A stretch of DNA of 64,000 bases from an uncultured Poribacteria bacterium (GCA_951828515.1 OX639992.1:3946217-4010216), one strand, 5' to 3'; shown: positions 9,229-17,703, numbered from the stretch's first letter. The notes: a model not told the origin generated them from the letters alone. Made by a program: numbers and translations.

Positions 9229-11788
9229 GTTCTATGCGCTCCCACATAGATTCGATATTTTCCTTTAATTGAAACTCTATAAAAGAAGGACTCGTCTGTT
9301 TAATCCATTCCCCTTTCAGATAGGTCGGTGAACGAGATAAGTCGCTTTTCTGACCCGAAAGGAGTTTTACAAGTCTACTACCCGGTTGCCCCTGCCGCTC
9401 AATAAACTGCAATTCCTCAAAGATAGTGAGTCCAGTTTGAAGGGCTGACAGGTTCCCAAATCCACCTTTCAGTATCTCTGCTTCAGGGTATCCGTCTGTG
9501 CCATTCGATTGTATAACCGCTCGTATGCTACCGTACAATCGCCGTAACTCGTCATCGGCTGGATATTTTTCAGAAATCCAATTGTGCATCTCCGATTCAT
9601 CTGTATTGTTATAGATGAGATGCAAATAAGAAGTCTCGGCAGTCGCAAAAGCAGGTTCGCACCGTTTGAAAAAAAGGTCTTGGCTCGATGCGAGATGACA
9701 GAAAACAACGTGTTTAACGAAAGGGAACGTTTCCAGAGAAGGAAAAGTGCTACTCGACGCGATCGTTTGAAGTTCACCGTTTTTCAATTGGTTCAATAAC
9801 GTTGTTGCCTCTGCTTCTGATGTCGCTTCATTGTGCCGTGCGATCCCCTCGATGCTCTCCGGCAAGAGTTTTGTGAGCAGGAGATCTAACATCTCTTCGT
9901 CTCGTACATAAATTATACAAGATTCCTCCCGCGCAAGCAAGTTTAAAAGATAGTTCTTTTTATTAACGTTCCTTTTGTCAACAAGTTTTACAGAAGATTC
10001 ATCACTAAGTTTGGGAAATACATCCCAGTTCGTGTCTCTACCTTCGGAATGGATCTCCCAATCTCTAAGGATCAGTTGTACGGAACGGGTCCCTTGCCAC
10101 TCATTGATTTGGGGTGAAAAGGCGATATTCAGTGACATATTGGGACGTCTGAAGGTGATGAGTTTGTCCCCTGCGCCCCAGTCAATCGCGCACCGTTTTA
10201 CCGTGCCGTCGTTAACAAACATTCGCAGATGGTTTTTCTCTTTCCCCATTTGGGTAGGGATACCATCCACTTTGACGCGTCGTGTTCCAAAATAGGGGGC
10301 TGGATTATCCTTACCAAAAGGTTCAAATTGTTCCAGTTCCTTTAGCGTCTCTAACGTCAAAAGTGAAAGACGCGTTTCAAACTCAAGGTCGAGTTTCGGT
10401 AGCAATGCTTCCTCTGTGAGATGCTCACAAGCGAATTTGTTGAAAGCTTCCCTGAATTTGGGTATATTTTTAGTCTTAAGTGTTAACCCTGCCGCCGCTG
10501 CGTGTCCACCGTGTTTCACGAGCAATTCAGTGCAGGCGACAAAACTATCAGCAAGGTTCATGCCGTTGATACAGCGCCCGGATCCAGTCGCCTCATCGTC
10601 GTCGATTGCGAGGATAACGATGGGTCTGTGGAAGGTTCGCATCAAACGGGCGGCAATGATACCGACGACCCCTTTTTCTTTCCCTTTTGCTGCATCTTCT
10701 GCTTTTTCGTCCCACTTGTCGCTGGCAACAACAATCCCCACGGTATCATCATCTATCTCGTTTTCAATTATCTTCGATGCCTCCTCTTGAATCTGCTTTC
10801 CCAACTCCTGTCGCATGTGATTTTCCCGATTGAGTTCAGAGGCAATCCGAGTTGCGACATCTTTAGAATCGGTGGTGAGGAGGTCAACCACTTTGTGGGC
10901 GGTATCCATACGTCCAGCGGCATTGATGCGGGGTCCCAACTTAAAAGAGATAGCGTATCCGTCAAGCGGTGTGTCAATATTGTGCCCAGCGACTTCGCAC
11001 AAAGCATGAATTCCGAGGCGTTCGCGTTTGTCAAGTTCTGCTAACCCCAAGCGACTCAAAATGCGATTCTCCCCAGTCAGCGGTGCGATATCTGCGACGG
11101 TCCCCAATGCTACCAGATCCAGTTGAGACTCCAGAAACGCTGTATCGTCTGCTAACGCCTGTGCTAATTTAAAGGCTAAACCGACACCAGCGAGTTCGGT
11201 GTAGGGGTATTCATTTCCCGGAATCTTAGGTGAAATCAAGGCGTATGCTGGTGGCTGTTCCTCTTCTGGCTGGTGATGATCTGTGACAATAACATCTATA
11301 CCCAATTTATTCGCCAACGCTACCTCTTTAACCGAGGTGATACCACAATCTACAGTAATAAGTAACTTCGCTTCGTTTTTCTGGTGTATCTTTTCTACAG
11401 TGTCCTCACTAAGCCCGTAACCATCTCCAAACCGATTCGGGATATAGTAATCAACGGGAACATCCATTTGGCGGAATGTATTGAGCAGCAATGCAGTCGC
11501 GGTTGTACCATCGACATCGTAATCGCCATAGACACAGATTTTCTCACCGCGTGAGATCGCCTTGTGTATCCGTTCTACGGCTTTGTCCATATCTGCTAAT
11601 TTAAAAGGAGAATGCAATTCATCGAGAGTTGGATAAAGATAGGATCGCGCTTCAGCAGCCGTTTTGATCCCTCGATTGATGAGCAGTTGTGCCGCAAACG
11701 GAGAAACCCCTACTTCGGATGCCAATACTAAACTGCTATCGAAATCTGAATTTCTGAACTGCCATTTCTTGGAGGAGGGTTTTCTCAT
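9188..11788 (-). CDS. recJ: Single-stranded-DNA-specific exonuclease RecJ
   Basis: 866 residues. Processive 5'-3' ssDNA exonuclease of recombination and mismatch repair. DHH-phosphoesterase core: metal ligands in VYGDYDVDGTTA (Asp89, Asp91, Asp93) and the DHH motif at 170-172 (VTDHHQPEEE). The DHHA1 part follows (SGRCINGMNLADSF and KHGGHAAAAGLTL). The OB-type DNA-binding domain lies around 480-580. About 290 further residues form a C-terminal extension of the kind found in long RecJ proteins of Firmicutes-like and cyanobacterial type; minimal RecJ is near 570. Overlaps rel downstream. Confidence 0.95.
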   Translation of the reverse strand: MRKPSSKKWQFRNSDFDSSLVLASEVGVSPFAAQLLINRGIKTAAEARSYLYPTLDELHSPFKLADMDKAVERIHKAISRGEKICVYGDYDVDGTTATALLLNTFRQMDVPVDYYIPNRFGDGYGLSEDTVEKIHQKNEAKLLITVDCGITSVKEVALANKLGIDVIVTDHHQPEEEQPPAYALISPKIPGNEYPYTELAGVGLAFKLAQALADDTAFLESQLDLVALGTVADIAPLTGENRILSRLGLAELDKRERLGIHALCEVAGHNIDTPLDGYAISFKLGPRINAAGRMDTAHKVVDLLTTDSKDVATRIASELNRENHMRQELGKQIQEEASKIIENEIDDDTVGIVVASDKWDEKAEDAAKGKEKGVVGIIAARLMRTFHRPIVILAIDDDEATGSGRCINGMNLADSFVACTELLVKHGGHAAAAGLTLKTKNIPKFREAFNKFACEHLTEEALLPKLDLEFETRLSLLTLETLKELEQFEPFGKDNPAPYFGTRRVKVDGIPTQMGKEKNHLRMFVNDGTVKRCAIDWGAGDKLITFRRPNMSLNIAFSPQINEWQGTRSVQLILRDWEIHSEGRDTNWDVFPKLSDESSVKLVDKRNVNKKNYLLNLLAREESCIIYVRDEEMLDLLLTKLLPESIEGIARHNEATSEAEATTLLNQLKNGELQTIASSSTFPSLETFPFVKHVVFCHLASSQDLFFKRCEPAFATAETSYLHLIYNNTDESEMHNWISEKYPADDELRRLYGSIRAVIQSNGTDGYPEAEILKGGFGNLSALQTGLTIFEELQFIERQGQPGSRLVKLLSGQKSDLSRSPTYLKGEWIKQTSPSFIEFQLKENIESMWERIEHEYQILSEPNSSI

Positions 11789-11970
11789 AGTGTTTTACCG
11801 GTGTTGGGGCAAGAAACCTGTACTTCACAATACAGTCGAGTTTACAAGCAACGTTTTTTCGATTATGGATATATTACCACAAAAATTGAGGATTGTCAAT
11901 TTTTTCCGTACTAACATTACTGGTGACCGATTACTGAAAATTGAAGGGTTCTGATTATCGCAAATATAAT

Positions 11971-11999
11971 TTGACAAAGCGAGTCGCATGTGGTATCAT
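11971..11999 (+). promoter_or_regulatory. Strong promoter of the ferredoxin transcript
   Basis: TTGACA, 17 bases, TATCAT. It lies about 205 bases before the ferredoxin ATG, giving a long leader. Confidence 0.7.
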
Positions 12000-12011
12000 T
12001 TATCAAAACCT

Positions 12012-12167
12012 CTCGCTTCAGCGAGCGGAATATGTCAAAGTGTCCTGATCGCAACTCAGCAGGCACAGCGAAAAATCCGCCATATATGACCATGTCTTTG
12101 TAACGCCTTCATCAAATGGGACGAACCTCGTCCGTTAAGTGAAGTTACCGTCCGTGTGATATGGAGG
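12012..12167 (+). ncRNA. Structured 5' leader (or small RNA) ahead of the ferredoxin gene
   Basis: A small hairpin CTCGC-TTCA-GCGAG sits at 12012-12025. After that comes a nested three-stem fold. The outer stem is 12077-12085 with 12159-12167 (8 of 9 pairs). The middle stem is 12100-12111 with 12140-12148 (nine pairs, 3-base bulge). The inner stem is GGACGA/TCGTCC, 12119-12124 with 12128-12133. No open frame covers it. It starts at a near-consensus promoter and ends about 38 bases before the ferredoxin start. I do not recognise it as a known riboswitch, 6S RNA, SRP RNA or tmRNA. Confidence 0.5.
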
Positions 12168-12204
12168 CTCTTATAGTAAATTTAGCGGAAAGGAGTTTTC
12201 CAAT

Positions 12205-12462
12205 ATGACGTATGTCATTTGTGAACCGTGCATTGATGTTAAGGATAGTGCATGTGTTGATGTGTGTCCAGTGGACTGTATTCATCCTCTACCCGATGCT
12301 GATGAGTTTGAAGAAATGAATCAGCTTTACATCGACCCGGAAGAGTGCATCGATTGTGGGGTGTGTGAACCTGAATGCCCCGTTGAAGCTATCTTCATGG
12401 AAGAAGATGTCCCTGAAGAATGGGACGAGTTCATCGAAATCAATGCCGAGTACTTTGAATAA
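12205..12462 (+). CDS. fdxA: 7Fe ferredoxin (3Fe-4S + 4Fe-4S)
   Basis: 85 residues; a small soluble electron carrier. The cysteine pattern maps onto Azotobacter FdI: Cys9, Cys17 and Cys58 for the 3Fe-4S cluster; Cys21, Cys48, Cys51 and Cys54 for the 4Fe-4S cluster; and the extra Cys25 present in that family. The tail is acidic (EEWDEFIEINAEYFE). The start at 12205 has AAAGGAG upstream. It is a single-gene unit with a strong promoter, a structured leader of about 200 bases and an intrinsic terminator. The redox partner is not evident from neighbours. Confidence 0.92.
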   Translation: MTYVICEPCIDVKDSACVDVCPVDCIHPLPDADEFEEMNQLYIDPEECIDCGVCEPECPVEAIFMEEDVPEEWDEFIEINAEYFE

Positions 12463-12499
12463 CGGATAGTAGGAGTAATCCTTCGATCGCAACTCATTG

Positions 12500-12556
12500 A
12501 ACGGTTGCTGGTTTGCGAGACCATCTGCGGTCACACAAATTGGCAACCGTTTTTTT
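12500..12556 (+). terminator. Intrinsic terminator after the ferredoxin gene
   Basis: 9-bp stem AACGGTTGC (12500-12508) with GCAACCGTT (12543-12551), followed directly by a T-run. The 34-base loop holds a second small hairpin GACC/GGTC. Confidence 0.75.
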
Positions 12557-12589
12557 CTAAACAGAAAGTATTTCTGTTGAAAAGTCACC

Positions 12590-12907
12590 ATGCAGAAATT
12601 CCAACCGACTCGCATTGAAAGAGGCAGCGCAAGCCTGGAAATTCGATGGAAAGATTCGTATCACAGCGAACTGTCCTACCGAACCCTTCGACAAAAATGC
12701 CCGTGTGCCCGTTGTGATGCCACCCGATTAGGAAAAGATCCTTTTCACATCCTACCCTCTGACGATTTCTTTGAGAACTTACATCTCGTGGACATTCAAC
12801 GCGTCGGACGCTACGCGGTGAGGTTGGTATGGAACGACGGACATCGTACTGGAATTTATACGTTTGAGTTTTTGCGTGAGTTGAGTGAAAGTCCCCCTGA
12901 AGTTTAG
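12590..12907 (+). CDS. DUF971 / gamma-butyrobetaine hydroxylase N-terminal-like protein
   Basis: 105 residues. Short stand-alone DUF971 domain: RTLRQKCPCARC near residues 31-42 and the diagnostic end LVWNDGHRTGIYTFEFLREL. In eukaryotes and proteobacteria the domain precedes gamma-butyrobetaine hydroxylase or lies near the Fe-S carrier ApbC/Mrp. Here it stands alone after an Fe-S ferredoxin, separated by that gene's terminator. The Cys pair CPCARC could bind metal. Molecular function is unknown; an Fe-S link is suggestive only. Confidence 0.85.
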   Translation: MQKFQPTRIERGSASLEIRWKDSYHSELSYRTLRQKCPCARCDATRLGKDPFHILPSDDFFENLHLVDIQRVGRYAVRLVWNDGHRTGIYTFEFLRELSESPPEV

Positions 12908-12942
12908 GTTTCATTTCAGGGAACACCGCCCCCAGCACCGCT

Positions 12943-12963
12943 GGCGAGGATTGTATCCTCGCC
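12943..12963. repeat. Hairpin repeat (GGCGAGGAT/ATCCTCGCC)
   Basis: Perfect 9-bp stem (12943-12951 with 12955-12963), loop of three. Compared with the copy at 2239 the core T-T/A-A pairs have changed together, so pairing is kept. Confidence 0.65.
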
Positions 12964-13050
12964 CATCTTTGGGTGTATAAGTAATTCTATAATTCACCAT
13001 AGTTTGTGCAGGGGTGTAGCGCAAACTATGAAGTTTGCACTACAATAGGA

Positions 13051-13079
13051 GTGTCCAAGTAATTGTGGACTTTACTATA
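13051..13079. mobile_element. Diverged right end of the TATAGTAAA MITE family
   Basis: 29 bases matching the right end of the three intact copies (17787, 36620, 55021) with only a handful of differences, ending in the terminal repeat CTTTACTATA. No matching left end is visible, so this looks like an old fragment. Confidence 0.5.
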
Positions 13080-13086
13080 AAAAAGA

Positions 13087-13106
13087 GGTGAGGTCAGGAC
13101 CTCACC
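13087..13106. repeat. Hairpin repeat (GGTGAGGTC/GACCTCACC)
   Basis: Perfect 9-bp stem with a 2-base loop, directly after the MITE fragment and 30 bases beyond the stop of the YkgJ-family gene. Confidence 0.65.
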
Positions 13107-13137
13107 AACAAGAGAAGAGTGGAAGCCATGTTTTGCG

Positions 13138-13707
13138 TTATTCTGATAGCAACCGTGAGACGAGATAGCAGTTCGGGGTTTTCCGAGTAGCACCCAGTTC
13201 CGTGCTAAGATTCTGACATACCTTCCAATAGCGATCGTAACTGAGTGGACGAAAGCGATTCCGTTTCCCAATGAAAGTTTTGTGGCAACAGGCTAACTCA
13301 TTGCCACTGTGGATCGGATATCCCCAAACACGACAGATGACTGGGCGGTGTTCGTAAACGGCACAAACCCCACCGATGAGCATAGGACACTCGCCTTCAG
13401 GCGTGCCTTTTATAACCCCAATTGCTTTCATACCAGCATCCGGCGTTATATTTTCAGCGTCATAGCCGTGTGCCTTCAATTTTCTGATGCTCTGTTCCGC
13501 TTTCTGACGAATATGTGAACGGATTTCAACAGGAAGTGCATCCAATCCTACTTTTAAGTCGCGTGCCTCAACTTCACTGATCGCCATAGTTGCGGTATTT
13601 TGGCAGCACGAGAAGCAGTTGGATGGACACGGCACACCTCCCGATTCTTCGCGCAAACGTCCGACATCGCGCTGAATCTCATCAAGGAGTTCGTGATATG
13701 CTTCCAT
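13138..13707 (-). CDS. YkgJ-family cysteine-cluster (Zn/Fe-chelating) protein
   Basis: 189 residues. N-terminal CxxxCxxCC cluster (Cys27, Cys31, Cys34, Cys35), then GECPMLIGGVCAVYEHRPVIC followed by Arg. This is the diagnostic layout of the YkgJ/CxxCxxCC family, thought to bind Zn or an Fe-S cluster and sometimes linked to post-translational modification. The start lies 8 bases after the stop of the cold-shock/Hfq-like gene on the same strand, so the pair forms a tight operon. Precise function unknown. Confidence 0.87.
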   Translation of the reverse strand: MEAYHELLDEIQRDVGRLREESGGVPCPSNCFSCCQNTATMAISEVEARDLKVGLDALPVEIRSHIRQKAEQSIRKLKAHGYDAENITPDAGMKAIGVIKGTPEGECPMLIGGVCAVYEHRPVICRVWGYPIHSGNELACCHKTFIGKRNRFRPLSYDRYWKVCQNLSTELGATRKTPNCYLVSRLLSE

Positions 13708-13715
13708 GGTAGCAC

Positions 13716-14675
13716 CTAATCTACGGCAAGACTGTATACAGCGTGCCGGAAGATAACAACCTTCGCACCGTTCTCTAAAATGAGCTTAATTTCATAAGGA
13801 CTGACCCAGTCTATAATGCCACGAAAGATCTCTCCCTCTCGGAGTGTGATCTCAATTGAGGTTCCATTTTTTCGGGCGTGCTGAACGACTTCGGTATCAA
13901 TCTCAGGGGCTTGCACATCAGGCATCAGTTGTGTCAACTGCTGCGCCTTCACGGCATCATCGGTATCAACGGATGCTTGAACCCTTTCTGCGTCAACGTC
14001 TTTATAACAGTATTTAACATCTGTTTTAGCGATCTGCTGCTCGCCCTTATTACTATTGAGTGTCAAACTGGAGAGTGTCATTTCAAGGACAGTAGCAGGC
14101 AGTTGTAGCTGATTATACAACGCAAAGAACATGGATGTTTCAAAATTAATCTGCTTAAGGATATAAAGATCGCCAAAACTGAGTTGCTTTGAAGATGGGG
14201 TTTGCGCCTCTTGTGTCGGTGCTGTGGAATCCTTAATATCCATCGCCGACGGACGTGGGGTGCGTGGTAGTTTTGCCGTCGGTCCCGATGGGGATACAGA
14301 TGTATCATGGGCGCGACGATTCCGAATCGGTTTTGATGCATTGGCATCATGGTGAGAGGCGGGCATGGCATCATCACTGGCAAATTGACCTTGCCCTTGG
14401 CCCGGGAAGCCAGCGTAACCTCGCGGAATAATTGCCTTTCCTTGACGCAACCATCGGCGTTCTGTTGGGGTCAACAATACTTCGACGTTTTGGGCAACGA
14501 GTCCCTTCTCACCTTCAATAATACTGTACTTTACACGCTGTCCGACACGGAGTTCTTCGTATTCAGGCTGCTTAATAGCGGAGCTATGTAAGAAGACATC
14601 CGCGTCACTGCTATCTTGCGCTATAAATCCGAAGCCTTTATCGAAATTGTAGTACTTAATCCGTCCTGTAGGCAT
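13716..14675 (-). CDS. Cold-shock domain protein with C-terminal Hfq-like Sm domain
   Basis: 319 residues from the second of two adjacent ATGs, which has AGGAG six bases upstream. Residues 1-68 are a cold-shock domain with RNP1 KGFGFI (13-18) and RNP2 VFLH (27-30), an ssDNA/RNA-binding beta barrel. Residues ~70-165 are a low-complexity, Pro/Ser-rich linker. Residues ~165-235 form a second folded block of unknown type (LYILKQINFETSMFFALYNQ). Residues 267-319 read like Hfq: a Sm1-like stretch (TSIEITLREGEIFRGIIDW) and a Sm2-like VIFRHAVYSL, matching Hfq's YKHAIS. No separate hfq is in the window. Probably an RNA chaperone; the domain combination is unusual. CSD call firm, Sm call by eye. Confidence 0.82.
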   Translation of the reverse strand: MPTGRIKYYNFDKGFGFIAQDSSDADVFLHSSAIKQPEYEELRVGQRVKYSIIEGEKGLVAQNVEVLLTPTERRWLRQGKAIIPRGYAGFPGQGQGQFASDDAMPASHHDANASKPIRNRRAHDTSVSPSGPTAKLPRTPRPSAMDIKDSTAPTQEAQTPSSKQLSFGDLYILKQINFETSMFFALYNQLQLPATVLEMTLSSLTLNSNKGEQQIAKTDVKYCYKDVDAERVQASVDTDDAVKAQQLTQLMPDVQAPEIDTEVVQHARKNGTSIEITLREGEIFRGIIDWVSPYEIKLILENGAKVVIFRHAVYSLAVD

Positions 14676-14845
14676 CATATGCTCCTGCGGTCTTGTCCCT
14701 TTTCAGGAAGGTGACGTTAACCATTCGCGTTCCTGCGCGAGCATTCCTTATTTTCGGTTTTTCTTCACACAACAACTCGACCCTTTATCATATTCTTCAG
14801 CGTCAAAACTCCATGCTTTCGCGTGGAGATGTAGACGCGTTTTTC

Positions 14846-14874
14846 TTGAAATAAGTTGTTGAATCTGCTATAAT
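14846..14874 (+). promoter_or_regulatory. Consensus-like promoter with no gene directly behind it
   Basis: TTGAAA, 17 bases, TATAAT. The next sense gene starts 485 bases downstream. Confidence 0.7.
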
Positions 14875-14880
14875 ACTTTC

Positions 14881-15224
14881 AGAGTGTAAGGTTGCTATAG
14901 AGGCTCTGGTTACGAAGCTCTTGGTAGCGTTCCTATAGTGTAAAACTCTAAAAAACGGTTATCTATCAATAAATCGTAGCTCGACATACACAGTAGGGAA
15001 AGACGGGTAATGCTGAATCCCATTTGAAAATGTGTATCAAAATTTTTCGTAAGGACACTTTTGTGTCGCAGTCGGGATAGCGTCTGTTGCAGTAGGTTAC
15101 GTAAGTCTTTCGCTAGAAAGCAGTGGTCGTCGATCGCACGAAAGCTTCTGTAGAGACTACAACTATAGAGGCCGCGCCCTTTAGGGCGAGGTCTATCACA
15201 CAATAGAACAGACCTCATCTTTTT
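14881..15224 (+). ncRNA. Candidate non-coding RNA of about 345 nt
   Basis: Bounded by a sigma-70 promoter (14846-14874) and a terminator-like hairpin (15188-15224). No sense frame of useful length lies inside. Local hairpins: an outer pair AGAGT/ACTCT (14881-14885 with 14945-14949) enclosing two CTATAG boxes; CTTTC-GCTA-GAAAG near 15107-15120; GTAG-AGA-CTAC near 15150; CGCCC-TTTA-GGGCG near 15175-15187. tmRNA and RNase P hallmarks are missing. It could instead be a long attenuated leader of the amidohydrolase gene. A 102-codon frame on the other strand has no recognisable product. Confidence 0.45.
15188..15224 (+). terminator. Terminator-like hairpin
   Basis: GAGGTCT (15188-15194) with AGACCTC (15210-15216), loop of 15, then ATC and five T. 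Perfect 7-bp stem but a short T-run offset by three bases. Confidence 0.5.
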
Positions 15225-15358
15225 AGGATCAATGCTGTCCTATAACAGTGGAAAGAGAGGTAAGTTACCAAGACATCATATATTAAATCATAATTCGACG
15301 CATTTGTCAAGTACGAGACGATAAACAGTCCGTTTCAATTTTTTAAAGGAGCCCTTTC

Positions 15359-16648
15359 ATGGCAACTACCGATTTGACGCATCATATTCAATCTATTCGC
15401 CTTGTTGATACACACGAGCACATGAAGCGTGAAACCGAATGGGTTGAGAATGGACCCGATATCCTCCAAGACCTATTTGGAAATTATGTGCCTGCCGACT
15501 TGGTAACAGCTGGTGCCTCCCCAGAAGCGATGCGCAACCTGATGGACGCTTCTCAAGACATCGCATCTCGGTTTGAAGGCATCCGAGACGCGTGGGGAGC
15601 AACGCAGTTTACCGGGTATGGAGAGGCAGTCAGCCTCATCGCGAAGCACATCTACGGACTCGACGAACTGACGGGTGATGGACTCGCGGGTGCCGATAAT
15701 CTAAAGACGCTTCGCACGCCCGGCAAACGTTATCACATTTTACACGATCTCGCAAACCTTGATCACATTCAAACAGACGATTTCAGTTGGCAGTGCACAC
15801 CGGACACATCCGGTCCCGATTTTTTCCTCTACGATCTCTCGTGGGCGACATTCTGTAACGGACAAGTTGATCCGAGTGCTATCCACGCCGAGACAGGTGT
15901 TCAGGTCAACGACCTGGCATCACTCAAGCGGGCTATGGAGGCAATCTTTGCCAAGCATGCCCCTTGTGCGATCGCTGTAAAATCACAACACGCTTACAAC
16001 CGCACCCTCAACTGGATCGAAAGGAGCGATGCTGAGGCGTCTACTGCCCTGAATGCTGTGCTCACGAAACCTGCTGCAGAGGTTGACGAAGCGACGCGGC
16101 TCTGCCTCGGTGATTGGTGCTGGGCGCGAGGCGTTGAACACACGATTGAACACAACCTCCCGTTCAAAATTCACACCGGCTATTATGCTGGCAACGATCG
16201 GATGCCGGTGCGGCGCATCCCTGCCGGTAATATGTGTGCCCTTTTCGCTCGGTATCTCGACGCGAAGTTTGTATTGATGCACATCGCCTACCCTTATAAC
16301 GATGAACTGGTCGCACTCGCCAAGCATTATCGTAATATTTGGGTCGATTTCTGCTGGGCGTGGAGCATTGATCCTTACAGCTCGCGTGATTTCCTCCGTC
16401 GGTGCATCCATGCCGTTCCGTCAAATAAATTGTTCGCTTTCGGCGGCGATACGGGGTGGCCAACCAGTGCGATGGCGTATGCGATTCAAGCCAGAAACGA
16501 AATTCGGCGCGCACTTGAAGCCGAAATTGCGGACGGTTACCTCACGGAAAAACAGGCGATGGGGTTCGCGACCCGGATTATGCATACAAACCAGCATGAC
16601 TGTTTCGATATAAACGGCACCCGATCGAATATCGCAAAGGCAGCGTAA
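15359..16648 (+). CDS. Amidohydrolase family (uronate isomerase-like) protein
   Basis: 429 residues. TIM-barrel metal hydrolase of the amidohydrolase_2 group. The metal-binding HxH-type motif is DTHEH near residue 17; further family landmarks are PFKIHTGYY, FVLMHIAYPYNDE and the late Asp in FAFGGDTGWP. Overall layout resembles glucuronate isomerase-like amidohydrolases often annotated in environmental genomes; substrate unknown. The start has AAAGGAG nine bases upstream. The 480-base upstream region holds a promoter, a possible ncRNA and a terminator-like hairpin, so expression may be attenuated. Converges on mtnA (14-base gap). Confidence 0.85.
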   Translation: MATTDLTHHIQSIRLVDTHEHMKRETEWVENGPDILQDLFGNYVPADLVTAGASPEAMRNLMDASQDIASRFEGIRDAWGATQFTGYGEAVSLIAKHIYGLDELTGDGLAGADNLKTLRTPGKRYHILHDLANLDHIQTDDFSWQCTPDTSGPDFFLYDLSWATFCNGQVDPSAIHAETGVQVNDLASLKRAMEAIFAKHAPCAIAVKSQHAYNRTLNWIERSDAEASTALNAVLTKPAAEVDEATRLCLGDWCWARGVEHTIEHNLPFKIHTGYYAGNDRMPVRRIPAGNMCALFARYLDAKFVLMHIAYPYNDELVALAKHYRNIWVDFCWAWSIDPYSSRDFLRRCIHAVPSNKLFAFGGDTGWPTSAMAYAIQARNEIRRALEAEIADGYLTEKQAMGFATRIMHTNQHDCFDINGTRSNIAKAA

Positions 16649-16662
16649 TCTGTAGGATTTCG

Positions 16663-17703
16663 CTATGCGTCCCGTAAAGCCTCCAAGTTCTCTGTATAAG
16701 GAGCACGTGCCACACCTTTTTCGGTAACAATTGCCGTGACTAACGCCGCGGGTGTAACATCAAACGCAGGACTATAAACCTTGACCCCTTTGGGTGCGGT
16801 AAGTTTCCCGAAGCCTTCGGTTACCTCTTCTGCCGCCCGTTGCTCAATAGGGATTTCTGCCCCGGTTTCAAGGGCGAAGTCTAAGGTAGAAGTCGGTGCA
16901 GCGACATAAAAAGGAATCCCGTGTGCTTCCGCGAGGATGGCGACATTATAAGTGCCGATCTTGTTTGCAGTGTCCCCGTTTGCCGCGATCCGGTCGGCAC
17001 CGACAATGACGCATTGGATTTTCCCCTCTTTCATGACCTGCGCCGCCATGTTATCACAAATAAGTGTCACATCAATGCCTGCTTGCATGAGTTCCCAAGT
17101 GGTGAGGCGTGCGCCTTGTAAAAGGGGGCGCGTCTCGTCAGCGTAAACTTGGATTTTTTTACCTGCTTCGTGTGCGCTGAACATAACAGCTAACGCTGTG
17201 CCATAGTCGGATGTCGCTAATCCTCCAGCGTTGCAATGCGTCAAAATAGTGTCATTTTCTTTTAGCAACGCCATACCGTGTTGACCGATGGCGCGACACA
17301 TTGCCTTGTCCTCATCAATAATTTCCAGAGCCTCAGCAAGCAGCACCGCTTTGAGGTCAGGAATTTGAAGGTGGTTGTTCTCTTGCGCTGTTCGGGTGAT
17401 TCTATCCAGTGCCCAAAAGAGATTAACGGCTGTGGGTCGCGATGTCGCTAAATAGTCGGTAGCGGATTTCAGTTCTGCGGCAAAAGTATCATAGGTTTTC
17501 GCTGTGGAATTCCATATTCCGAGCACCGCGCCCAAAGCACCAGCGATGCCGATTGCGGGGGCACCGCGTACACGTAGGGATTTAATTGCCTCCCAAGTTG
17601 ATGGAAGATCGTCGCAATAAATTTGTTTGAATTCATTGGGCAACAGCGTCTGGTCGATCATCCGAATTCTACCATTCACCCACTCAATTGTTGAAACTGC
17701 CAT
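16663..17703 (-). CDS. mtnA: S-methyl-5-thioribose-1-phosphate isomerase
   Basis: 346 residues, normal length. Converts methylthioribose-1-phosphate to methylthioribulose-1-phosphate in the methionine salvage pathway. Catalytic Cys157 in LTHCNAGGLATSDYGTAL and Asp237 in IVGADRIAANGDTANKIGTY correspond to the Cys/Asp pair of the Bacillus enzyme. RVRGAPAIG near residue 45 is also diagnostic and separates it from eIF2B regulatory subunits. No other salvage genes lie beside it. A MITE copy lies upstream (17787-17922). Confidence 0.95.
   Translation of the reverse strand: MAVSTIEWVNGRIRMIDQTLLPNEFKQIYCDDLPSTWEAIKSLRVRGAPAIGIAGALGAVLGIWNSTAKTYDTFAAELKSATDYLATSRPTAVNLFWALDRITRTAQENNHLQIPDLKAVLLAEALEIIDEDKAMCRAIGQHGMALLKENDTILTHCNAGGLATSDYGTALAVMFSAHEAGKKIQVYADETRPLLQGARLTTWELMQAGIDVTLICDNMAAQVMKEGKIQCVIVGADRIAANGDTANKIGTYNVAILAEAHGIPFYVAAPTSTLDFALETGAEIPIEQRAAEEVTEGFGKLTAPKGVKVYSPAFDVTPAALVTAIVTEKGVARAPYTENLEALRDA

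Noticed and set aside
14910-15218. 102-codon frame on the minus strand across the candidate ncRNA
   Set aside because: No ribosome site, no family resemblance, and it reads through hairpin sequence. The plus-strand promoter and terminator fit better.
14881-15224. tmRNA, RNase P RNA or 6S RNA
   Set aside because: No tRNA-like ends or tag frame, no conserved RNase P core such as GAGGAAAGTCC, and no long closing stem of 6S type.
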